Below are positions 54,571-64,000 of a stretch of 64,000 nt of DNA, piece after piece. A model generated the notes under the pieces. The model saw only the letters and a list, made by a program, of their open reading frames with translations, was not told the origin of the DNA and did no database searches. The stretch is from Perognathus longimembris pacificus (lineage: Eukaryota > Chordata > Mammalia > Rodentia > Heteromyidae): NCBI RefSeq assembly GCF_023159225.1, contig NC_063168.1, forward strand, positions 64,521,398 to 64,585,397, written 5' to 3'. Position 1 is the stretch's first letter. Each line of letters opens with the position of its first letter. The translations under genes were made by a program, and so were the position numbers.

Positions 54571-57557
54571 GACCATGAAACACGACTGTTTCCATGATCA
54601 TTCAGCAACTATTGGAATGTAATTTCTCCTGTCATGTCTCCTTATTGATTTTACCAGCATCAATTTCTGACTTTAACACAAATTTGGGATTTCAGGCTTG
54701 ATCTAGAGAATTCACCATTTGCTGTGTGAATATGTACTTTATCTCTCTTTCACCAAGTCCAAGTCTAAGTCTGTGCAGTGGTGTTTGTGTATGCATCTCA
54801 GGTGTCAGTTTGCACATAGCTGTACAGACTTTGCTTTTCTCTTATTTCTCTCTTGCTGAGAACTTCCATGACTTCCTGGCTAAGAGACAGAAGGTGATTT
54901 TCCCAGACAACATGGCAGGGTGATGTATATGTGCAGGGTCTCCATCTGGTGGGTTTGCAAAATTACTGGGGGACTGAAAGCATGTACCTGGATAATGCCC
55001 TTTGACAGTGACATTTCTCCAATGTCCTAGGGAAGGCACACAGAAGAGACACAGGACACAAAGTTGGATGGGGATTTGCAGTCAGAGGATCAGGGTATTC
55101 TTCTTGAAAGAAGTTTCTTACAATAATGAGTTAATTCAGCACCAAAAATGGAGGTTAGAGAGATCAATGTCAATTGAGGTGGGAGAAATATACAAAATTC
55201 ATTCTGGTTTATTTCATAGGTAGCAGAGGATTGATTCCTGGGTACAAAATGTGTAAGGGGTAAAGCATGAGCACACCAGGTGAGAGTGGGTATTGTATAT
55301 AGGATAGACAACAGGACACAGGATATCATGGCTGCTCTCTGCTCTAGGTGTATCATGGAAATAGTTTAAACTACATGAAATAGGAAGTCTGGACATCAGC
55401 CCAATCATTTGACATCCTCTATAGCCCTCTAGTATTCTTTTTGCTACACTAAACTGAGAATATTTGTAAATTTCCACATTTATTTTTTGGTTTTAAGCTT
55501 TACCAAAGACTTTCACATTGTTCCTTCTTCTGAAATCCCAGAAGAGCCAAAAATCTGAAAATAAACTTCAGCCATAGCTAGAGTGGTCACTGTCAATGTG
55601 CCTTGCTCATCTAGAGTCAATGCGTTGAGTACAGATTCATGATATACTTGGAACAAACCTCGCCCAACAGAAGTTGAACTTGAATCCACTCTTTATCCTA
55701 GATGAGGCTTGTTGGATTATTAAAATTCACCTTCTCAAAAGAGGAAATTAAGTTCAAAACTGTTTTCTGCCTACAATACACTGGAATAGATATAAACTAA
55801 ACCAAGGAAGTCCATCTAGTTACAAAAATCCATCTCGTTACACTAAGTAAATAACTTTGACCCTTTTTAAAGAAATGAGAATATTTACCCACAAGTGATC
55901 TTTATGATTTGTTTACAAATCTTAACAGGCTTGACAATTTTGTGATAAGATATTTCTAAGTATACCACTGAAACAAGAAATAGGAATAATATATTTTTCT
56001 TCCATTAACTTCTATAATAAGCAGCTTTCTCCAGTAACCAGAGTATATTAAATTCCACACTGCTCTAGAATCTTAAAAAGCTAAATATGACTTCATTTAT
56101 ACTAAAAGTCTTTAATTTTCACTGGTGATAAAAACAGAATCAATGAACTTAAGTACTAAAAATGTATGTTTCTTTCTAGCCATTGTAATTCCTACTTACA
56201 ACAATAATAGCTTTGAACTCTGCCAGGTAATCAAAAAACTTAATTTTGCTTTTTAGTAAGACTTCTTGTTTATTTAAAAGTATTTCTTGCTTAAGTATTT
56301 ACATAAAATACGAGCTATGACTAGCTAGGCTAGTCTGTCATATATTTTTCTAGCATTCCAACAGTTTGCTTAGCTTATCTTTAATGCCTCATTACAAATC
56401 TCATCAAGTGTCTTGCTGGATTTATTTTAGTAAATATGACAGATTGCAAAAAACATTCCTGTATTTTAGTCACTTCAAATTTTTTTAATAGGTTAATGTT
56501 CAAAATGTATACCTTGTGGCAAGAGGAACATAGAGGAAATCATCCTGTGCTGATATTGATACGAAAATTAAATCAATTTGGTGGGAGGGCCAACATACAT
56601 TTTTGTCCTATTTCCCATGTACTTTTCCTCTGTTTTCCTTTATCTGAGTTAGGCATCCATGCATAGATGCCTCTTGGATATAATGTAGATGGTAGTGGCC
56701 TTGACTGAAGTAAACTGTTCAGTGAGGGAGAAGTGTCTTTATGAGCTCATTTATGATGAAGACTTGGTCCAAATAACCCTTCTATGGGGGATTGTCATCT
56801 ATTATTTACTTTAGTGATGTGATTTTGCCACACCAAACAGATCACACTTTAAATTCCCGTTCACAGCGGTGATGTGAACAGGAATGCTCATCTTTGGGGA
56901 AATGTGAAACTCTGTAATGGATATGGAAGAATGGTTCAATTTATACCTCTTCTCCATAAGAAGTAATAGGACATTGCATAGTACAGTGATTTTTTTTTTT
57001 TACCAGAACCATGTATCTGACAATATTACCTAAAAATCAACAATACCAAACAATAATTTCCTGGAAACTGCAATCTTTTTTTTTTGATGAATGTTGTATG
57101 GCAAAGCTAAAGAAATTCAAGTCCTGAATAAATCCAATTGTTGTTCACTATGGGAGTGCTAGTTTTGTGGAGAGATGACATTTATGATACTTTCACAAAC
57201 ATTATGAAAACCTTTAAACCTTAAATCCAAACTATGACCTTTGAACAATGTTCTATTTCCTTAATAATGTGTTTAAATGCCAGTTTAATCATTCTGATGG
57301 TGAATCTTAGGGAAACTCTACCATAATAATAGAGTAGTCAAGTAATCCTAACTAGGAAAGAAAAAATAGGATGGAGAGAAGGCAAGAAGGGAGCGGTAAA
57401 GGGAGAAAGCACAGGAAGGAAAGAGAACAGATTAAGGGATGAAAGGAAAAGGCAATTGCTAAGCATCTCATGTTTGAACATGTAGGGATATAAAAAGGGC
57501 TAGAAATCTTCATTAATATAAAGTATGAGCATTTGAAAGAAGAACACAGGAATGGGG
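54571..57557. other. Unassigned AT-rich unique sequence
   Basis: About 3 kb without a recognised transposon or exon. Short frames at 54726-55477 on both strands have no recognisable domain. An inverted repeat at 56859-56879 and a purine-rich stretch at about 57355-57430 are the only notable structures. Confidence 0.3.
56859..56879. other. Short perfect inverted repeat
   Basis: Perfect 7-bp arms GTTCACA and TGTGAAC separated by 7 bp, within repeat-free DNA. It could be a dimeric transcription-factor site or chance. Confidence 0.6.
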
Positions 57558-57741
57558 AGGCAGGTGCCAGTGCCTCATGACTATAATCTTAGCTCATCAG
57601 AAGGTCGAGAGCTGAAGATCCTGGTTTGAAGCCAGTCCAGGAAGGAAAGACCTTGAGACTCTTAGCTCTAGTTAAGCAGCAATACGCCAGAAGTGGAGGT
57701 GTGGCTTAAGTGGTAGAGTGCTGGCACTGAGCAAAAAAACT
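57558..57741 (+). repeat. B1-Geo dimeric SINE, 3'-truncated Geo
   Basis: Starts 'gaggcaggtgccagtgcctc', has 'ttagctcatcagaaggtcga', 'cctggtttgaagccagtcca' and 'aaagaccttgagactcttag', then Geo entry 'gccagaagtggaggtgtggc' (57686 on) and 'agtgctggcactgagcaaaa'. The Geo B-box end is missing. Confidence 0.9.
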
Positions 57742-59588
57742 AAGGGATAGAAGATATCTGTGCATGGATACTGAAGCCAGTTGTAAGAAGCCAGTGGGAA
57801 AAGAATCCTATGGTTCTTGGGCCATCACAATTTCAAGTCTAGATTATTTTGTGGATCTAGTTTTAAAAAGAAAAATAAGAGAAGAGCTATTTTATACCAG
57901 CTATCTGGCTTAAAACAGAATTTGTTATTATGGTATTTTTTTCACAGTTGTCACTTTCTGCTTGTGTCTTGCCATCATCTCCCAAACTTACATAATCATA
58001 TGGTCACAAGGTTCTAAAAACTATTCTTGCTGGTGGTCCTTAGGTAAAGAAGAGGCATGAAGAGGTCCAGGTTCATCCTCTTGCCTCTTACATCTGAACA
58101 ACTCATCTGGTATTGGACGCTGGAACACTCTCTCTGTGCACATACCCTAATAACCCAGGCTCTCTAACTCCATTGATCTAACCTTTAAAGGGCAATTCAT
58201 GACTCATTCCTAAGTCAATTTTTTGTATGCCTCTGAAGACAGCAGATGAGAAACAATTCTTACACAAGGTAAAAATAACATGGAGGATGGGAATACCGCT
58301 TTCTGCCTTGCATTATAAAGTAAGAAGCAGAAGAGACTTTTAAAAATCCTTTAAGTAGTGATACAGATATTCCAACTATATGAAGATGCAGGTGTAGTAT
58401 GTGTGTTTAGGCACAGGATATAGGTCCGAGATACTGAATGAGTGGGAAGGAAAGATCTGTCAGTTAGAGAGGAAATACTAATATTTTCTATTGTCTCTCA
58501 GGAAATAATTGTCTCAAAATAGAGCTATCAGTATAGTTAAGATGGGCAAAGATGCTGTAAGAAGCTCTGAAATAATTCTGCAAAAAGTATGTTTAGAACA
58601 TCCTAGGAACAAATACTTAATGGAATGAGAAGAGAAGGTGAACTCTAAAGACTACTTAAATTTTTTTTCTGTCATAGTTGTTGTTTAGTACAATTTGACT
58701 TGGGTTGTGACTTCATTCTTTATTGCCACATTTTCTTATACTGAAAATTTGACTTTAGGTCATTTCTGTACCTACTTATTCCCTTCTGTTTTTCTTTCTA
58801 TTTACCCTTCCATGATACACTAAGGACTTATAATGCAACCTTTCTGAAGGTAGGCATTATTAGAATAGAACAATCCGATTTGACTATCAGATACTTGAGA
58901 GCCTTAGACAAGTAGAGTGATTAGGTCTTGAACAAATAAAACTGGGTTTATATGAATCAAAGAAACAATGACTGGAAAGGAAATAAGTGAAAATTAAGGT
59001 GATGTCTAGAGATAGCACCCTGAGTGGCCTGAAGCCTACCATTGAATGTATGAGCTGCTCTGATTGATGGTGCTCAGTAGCATTGGGTTTGGGGCCAATG
59101 ACATGTTAAAGTTGAAGTGGGGAAGTAGTGGTGCTTACCAAAAGGGGCCTAGCCTATTACCAGAGCATGGCCCAATTCCTAGGAAGTCTGGTAAAAGGTG
59201 AAAGGCAGAATGTGTGGTAAGAATGGTAGGGTAGAGAAGTGCCAAACGAAAGTACAGAAACAAATGGACCTTTGTTATTGGGACCTAAAAGAGATGAGAC
59301 TTGGTCTGCAATGAATAGAAAACAAAAAAGATTTCTCTTTTTGAGACTACGATTTGATTTAGGTCTAACATCTCCTTCAAGTTGACTTGAAGATAGGCTG
59401 ATCAACCTAGATGGGGAATCCATCAGTTTTCTCAGTCATAGGAGGAGGCTGCTTTCCAGGCTGAGAGAAGTGTTTAGCATGTATGTGGGAGCTTATGAAT
59501 ACCAACGAGTGACTAAAACATCATGAGGAAAATAACGATGCACTGACAATTACATGTAACTCCATCTACACAGAGGAAAAATGACCGG
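57742..59588. other. Unassigned unique sequence
   Basis: No exon recognised. The stretch 58735-58920 is faintly L2-like but too diverged to call. Confidence 0.3.
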
Positions 59589-60013
59589 GGTGCTGTGATT
59601 CACATGTGTCCCCCATGCATTGTCATGGGAGATTTTATCTCCAATGTTACAATATTAGAGGGATGGCGTCTAGTTGGAGGGGAATAGGCCATGAAGTATT
59701 TGCTTTCATGAATGCTTTACTATCACTATTGTACATGTGTTTTCATTTTTGTGTGAGTAGGTAAGAAATAAGTTCAGCTTACATGTCTATAATCTATCTT
59801 GTTCTTTCTTACCCCTTTGCTTCTACCCTAGGATGATATAACATGAAAGCTTTTGCTGGATGCTGGTACCATGCCCTTGAATGTTCCCCTTTCTGAATCA
59901 TGAGCCAAATACATTTTCTTTCTTTTTTTTTCTTCAATGTCCTTTCCTCCCTTTTTATACAGTACTCAATCTCATGGTTTCTGATACAGCAGCAGAAAAT
60001 ATACCAAGGCACA
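59589..60013 (+). repeat. MaLR (MST/MLT1-like) LTR, near complete
   Basis: Begins 'ggtgctgtgattcacatgtg', passes 'ggcgtctagttggaggggaa', a 'ctaccctaggatgatataac' segment, the 'atgagccaaatacattttct' polyadenylation region (59899-59918), 'caatctcatggtttctgata' and the 'cagcagcagaaaatatacca' end (59988-60007). Full MaLR motif order; no internal sequence follows. Confidence 0.78.
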
Positions 60014-60944
60014 GGGAATTTAACAAGTCAGTTCTCTGATTCAGCTCTAGATAAAGATTATGTAAAACCTTGGTCCTATATAGGTAGAGATAGACAGTCT
60101 ATGAGTACCAGGGAAATTCTCCACAGAAGACTTAGTCTCATTTTGAACAATTGGTCCACAACTACACATGAAAGCCACTCCCACCCATCTTGTCAGTTCC
60201 CTATATATTTCAGTTTCCTTTTAATTAGCAGTAGTTTAGCAGAAGGTCTCTTTCTTTCTCCTTGTGTTATTTTATTTTAAAATTAAAAATTGCTGCCTAG
60301 TTGAAGTTACTCTTGGATTAAGTCCTAGACTTCTTAACACTTCACACTCAGAGGTGTGTTGGCTCTAGCTCCTCTTTTTTTGAATGTACCTGACTGTGCT
60401 GACAAGAATATTTGTGGAAACTTCCCAGGCTACTTGAGAAAAGCATAATTGGCTAATATATTCTAGAGCTCCATTTAATAGACATTACATAGTCAAGATG
60501 TTTGCCTCTTCCTTTGATTCTCTGAAACTTGGTACTTTTCCCTTACATTGGATTCAGCAAAGTATGGGGCTGGAAAAAAAAAAAAAAAGCAAAGCAAAGC
60601 AGAACAAACCTGACCAACTTTTCTATTTTCTGTAGAGAATAAACTGTTCTAATCCTCAGCACCCCTACTCTGGCTGGAACAACTACCCACATTCTTTCCC
60701 TGGGACAATAGCCCTGAGCTCTAATCCCTACTCTGCTTTTAATACAAAATGGGCTTAGAAGCAAACCATTACCCCCTCATCAACAAAAGGGCAAGGTTTG
60801 TCCCTGGGAGCCTTTTTAATTCTGTATGTGGAAGACCAGAAAAGGGTCAAAAGCAGTAAGAGGATCAAAACTGACTCAAACATAATGCTTTTATTGGACA
60901 GATGTTTTGTTATTTGTAAAGTAAAATGTGAGGTCAGATTTTAT
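60014..60944. other. Unassigned sequence
   Basis: Contains an A-run and AAAGC repeats near 60574-60600. No exon or repeat family recognised. Confidence 0.3.
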
Positions 60945-61160
60945 TTTATTTATACCTACTGTGTTTACTTTATAACAGGTACTGCAATACATCACACAAC
61001 AAATAAAATTATCTCATTTAAGCTTTATAGAATCTGTAGGAAGTATTCTTGACTTAGACTTGGGCACTTAGAACGAGGAGTGGTAGTCCAAGGTGATACA
61101 GATTATATGGAAAAGAACGTGGCATGTAAGTGCAGTCTAATTGTTTGACTTCATACTTTG
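60945..61160 (+). repeat. MIR SINE
   Basis: Contains 'cctactgtgtttactttata' (60956-60975), 'aaaattatctcatttaagct' (61004-61023), and the core-side words 'ccaaggtgatacagattata'. This is the MIR order from tRNA-related body into core. Diverged. Confidence 0.65.
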
Positions 61161-62199
61161 TGACTTCTGTGATGTATCTCCAGTTGGCTGAGGGATTAAA
61201 CTGCTCTTTGTTTTCAATGTGATTGAAAAGAACAAAAGAGACATTATGCTATTGAATAAGCAGTACTGCAAGGTTTTAATGATAGACCTACAGAAAGGAA
61301 ATCCAGGTAAGCGAATGAAGGGGTGGACAATAATTAGTCTGATCGGAAATTTTGATCAAAAAGAAGAATCCAGAAAACACATTGCTTAATATATTGGGTC
61401 TTGTGCTGGCTGGATTAATTCCTTATGGCAAGATGATGACCAGGTAAACACAGCTGTTGGAGTGAGGCTAAGGATGGCATCGTGGGTCTTGTCCATAGAT
61501 CCATTTATGACAGGGCCTTCATCAATAGCTATTGGTACAGACAGCATAATCTAGCTCATGAGAGGATAACAAAGAGAAAATCAAGGATTAGTTAAATAAT
61601 ACTAAGTCTTCTGTAATAAGTAATACATTCTGTAAACTCTTATGTTTGTCATACAATGGTCTGAAAATAATATATGTTTTCATCCAATCTGTTTAAGCAG
61701 TGCAGAGCCTGTATGAATGTAGGTGACTTGTGTGTTTCAAGGCACTGGTCTATTTTATTTACTTTAGTAATCAGTTTAGATTTCTTTATTATATTTTAAT
61801 GCAAATGGGATCAAAACTGCTAACTCCCTCTTTCATTCCTGATAGTAGTATTATATTTTCACTATTCTACTCGTAAAAAGTGGACGAAAATCAACAATAG
61901 GCTTTTCCTTGGTGTAAGATTGTCATATGCTAAGGGCATTGTGGTTTCACACCCATTTGATCAGTATATTACTATGGAGCAGACATGATAGGCAAGTTGA
62001 AGATAGAGGAGAAGAAGTAGCACTCAAAGATAGCACAGTAATAGTGGACAGAGAGGATGTGTGAGGTTTAGAAAGCATAAAATTAATGTCACAAAAGTTC
62101 TATCCAGGATGCTATCACCCACAGCTCAATCCCCATTTAGAAAAAATGCTAAGTAATATGAAATACAACTAAAATTTCTCACTTTTCTTTCCTCAGGAG
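61161..62199. other. Unassigned AT-rich sequence
   Basis: No repeat family or exon recognised. Confidence 0.3.
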
Positions 62200-62330
62200 T
62201 TGTATAAGACACTTATTATGTTTAGAGCTCTATTTTTTATTTCATTTCCAAAGTATTTAGGGGAAACACTCTTGGAGATAGGCATTATGTTGTATTTACA
62301 GTTCAAACACTGCAAAGTCCAGCAAAGCTT
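62200..62330 (+). repeat. Possible MIR fragment
   Basis: Words such as 'agacacttattatgtttaga' and 'gagataggcattatgttgta' (62275-62294) resemble MIR in order, at low identity. Confidence 0.4.
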
Positions 62331-62439
62331 CACCCGTCACAAAAGAGGAATAATTTGCTCTAAGGTTTTTGCTTCTTTTTCAAAGAGATCTAAAAGTTGA
62401 GGTGTATTTAGTAATAGAATGCACAGTTGCAAGGGAAAC

Positions 62440-62560
62440 TTACTAATATGTCTTTATATTTTACAGATAACTGACTGAGATCCAGGTTTAAAGGAAATAG
62501 AAATTCAGAGAGATGAAAATTCAGATCTTCCAAATTCAATCCAGAGTTCCTACCACAGAA
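62440..62560 (+). repeat. MIR-like fragment
   Basis: Shows 'atattttacagataactgac', 'attcagagagatgaaaattc' and 'ccagagttcctacca' in MIR order. Close to the preceding fragment and possibly the same insertion split by unrelated sequence. Confidence 0.45.
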
Positions 62561-62863
62561 AACACAGTTTGTCTTCAAAATTTGCATTCTAGAACACATG
62601 TTTTTGCTTCCATTAAATACACATCCATGAAATCCCAAACCATCCAATTATCTAATCTACTCCCTTTACTTGGGATAAAGGCATCCTGGCAGAGGCTATG
62701 AGGGGCTGCTCAATGATCATGTCAGTCACACGGAATAACTCCAGGTGCCTCACACCTCCAAGTGACAATCTCTAATACAGCACCTTTCAAAGACACTAGA
62801 GAAATGATGCGTTAAGGATGCAAACCTGAATGACAACCCCAAATTAAGGTTAATGTTCAGTGA
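62561..62863. other. Unassigned unique sequence
   Basis: Nothing recognised. Confidence 0.3.
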
Positions 62864-62874
62864 CCACACACACA

Positions 62875-62911
<37 letters not shown>
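62864..62911 (+). repeat. (CA)n microsatellite
   Basis: About 23 CA units with one AG interruption. Confidence 0.97.
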
Positions 62912-62914
<3 letters not shown>

Positions 62915-63503
62915 TGATATATATTACAATAACTAATGACTTTACAAGTACATATTTATCAGATGTTCCTGTCATGCTCATAACCCATTTTACCCGAATG
63001 ATTCCTGTTTATCTTTTTAATAAACACTTCTCAATTTTTGTGGCACACCTTTAGTTTCAATATCACATTTATTACACAAAATTGCAGTATTTACAGCTGG
63101 CTAGCTATTTTTATAAACAAAATGAGTTCAAATTCAAATGATCCAAGTGTGTTGGATATATACATAGATAATCCCTATATGTGTATATATGTGCATATAT
63201 TCACATTTTGTTTATTCATAATTTTTATCAAGCATTTTTTACATGTCAAGCCTTGCTTTTTATAACAATAATAAAACCAAAAATAAGACCAGCCAAGCCT
63301 TGGTTTTCGGGGGCAAACAGAAATAGAAAGACTAAGAAGATAATATGTGTATGTGCTTGTAGAAATCCTGCATTTAAATTGTAGTATGAAGTTTAATTTA
63401 ATAAGAAACCATATTATAGTAAGTCACATGTAAGTTTAATTTTTTGAGTGGATTATTGAGAAGGCAGATCAGTAAATGAATATTTTACAAACCATGGGAA
63501 TAT
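62912..63503. other. Unassigned AT-rich sequence
   Basis: No repeat family or exon recognised. Confidence 0.3.
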
Positions 63504-63520
63504 AAGAAATACCAAACCAG

Positions 63521-63731
63521 GGGCTGGGCATATGGCCTAGTGGCAAGAGTGCTTGCCTCCTACACATGAAGCTCTCGGGTTCGATTCCCCAGCACCACAT
63601 ATATGGAAAACGGCCAGAAGGGGCGCTGTGGCTCAAGTGGCAGAGTGCTAGCCTGGAGCGGGAAGAAGCCAGGGATGGTGCTCAGGCCCTGAGTCCAAGG
63701 CCCAGGACTGGCAAAAAAAAAAAAAAAAAAA
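63521..63731 (+). repeat. Young full-length IDL-Geo SINE with TSD
   Basis: Intact copy: gggctgggcatatggcctag start, A box, B box 'gggttcgattccccag' (63578-63593), caccacatatatgg linker, Geo monomer from ggccagaaggggcgctgtgg to caggactggc, and an uninterrupted A tail of about 20. A perfect 17-bp TSD, aagaaataccaaaccag, is at 63504-63520 and 63732-63748. Perfect boxes and TSD mark this as the least decayed SINE here. Confidence 0.98.
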
Positions 63732-63748
63732 AAGAAATACCAAACCAG

Positions 63749-64000
63749 ATGGAGCTAGCAGATTGACAGTGCTGAGGTGGTTTCTGTTTGGTTCTGATGA
63801 TGTAATGCATGCAAAGTTGGGACAACTACATACAGGTAGGTATAAAAAGGACAAACTTTCATTGAGCAAGAAGAAAGCATAAATACACTACAATGGGCCA
63901 TATCTGGATTCATATTTCTGTGGTCCTTGTTTAAAAAGAATGAAAAATAAATCCAATGATATTTCCAAAGTGCAAAGCCTCTTGCTTGGAGTTCTGAGGT
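63749..64000. other. Unassigned sequence to window end
   Basis: No repeat or exon recognised; the window end is arbitrary. Confidence 0.3.

Noticed and set aside
63521..63600. tRNA-like A and B boxes as a possible tRNA gene
   Set aside because: The boxes belong to the ID-like monomer of a SINE with TSD and tail; no complete cloverleaf with acceptor stem was identified.
1..64000. Undescribed multi-gene system
   Set aside because: No set of intact genes, operon-like order or conserved motif cluster was found; the content is explained by transposons, microsatellites and unique non-coding DNA.

Overview
This window looks like non-coding nuclear DNA from a rodent of the superfamily Geomyoidea (kangaroo rats, pocket mice, pocket gophers). 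The diagnostic signal is a dense set of dimeric SINEs whose left half is an ID-like, tRNA-Ala-type monomer and whose right half is the 'Geo' monomer. IDL-Geo SINEs are described only from Geomyoidea. I cannot resolve the genus. I found no convincing protein-coding exon, tRNA, rRNA or CRISPR array. The open frames fall in simple repeats, in LINE/LTR/SINE sequence, or in AT-rich unique DNA without recognisable protein similarity.

Region by region. 0-5 kb: the 3' end of an old MaLR-type LTR with a degenerate tRNA-Leu primer-binding site, then mostly unique DNA. 5-7.6 kb: a (TC)n tract and homeobox-site-rich unique sequence that may be a conserved non-coding element. 7.6-9.5 kb: one ancient LINE copy split by a SINE and its microsatellites. 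10-15.3 kb: an old MaLR LTR interrupted by a younger LTR, an old L1M 3' end, another MaLR LTR, an antisense L1 end carrying an IDL-Geo copy, a further LTR with a hairpin before its AATAAA, and a B1-dID SINE split by L1. 17-33 kb: repeated IDL-Geo and B1-Geo insertions, several with clear target-site duplications (TSDs), plus short L1 3' ends. 34-38 kb: the most repeat-poor stretch and the best candidate for conserved regulatory DNA, flanked by (TG)n and a Z-DNA-type tract. 38-46 kb: IDL-Geo, L1 3' ends in both orientations, and a SINE split by a 660-bp L1. 47-54 kb: microsatellites, B1-Geo and B1-dID, and a 5'-inverted L1 whose tail has become a ~500-bp pyrimidine microsatellite. 54-64 kb: mostly unique AT-rich DNA with MaLR, MIR and SINE copies, ending in the least decayed IDL-Geo copy, which has a 17-bp TSD.

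The elements form a stratigraphy. MIR, L2-like, L1M and MaLR copies are oldest. B1-dID SINEs come next, then B1-Geo, then L1 3' ends and IDL-Geo with near-perfect TSDs. The most useful observations are the nested insertions that order these families, and the visible resemblance of the Geo monomer to the older dID monomer. I saw no evidence of a new cellular system. All family assignments come from recognising consensus features by eye, so boundaries are approximate unless a TSD is given.
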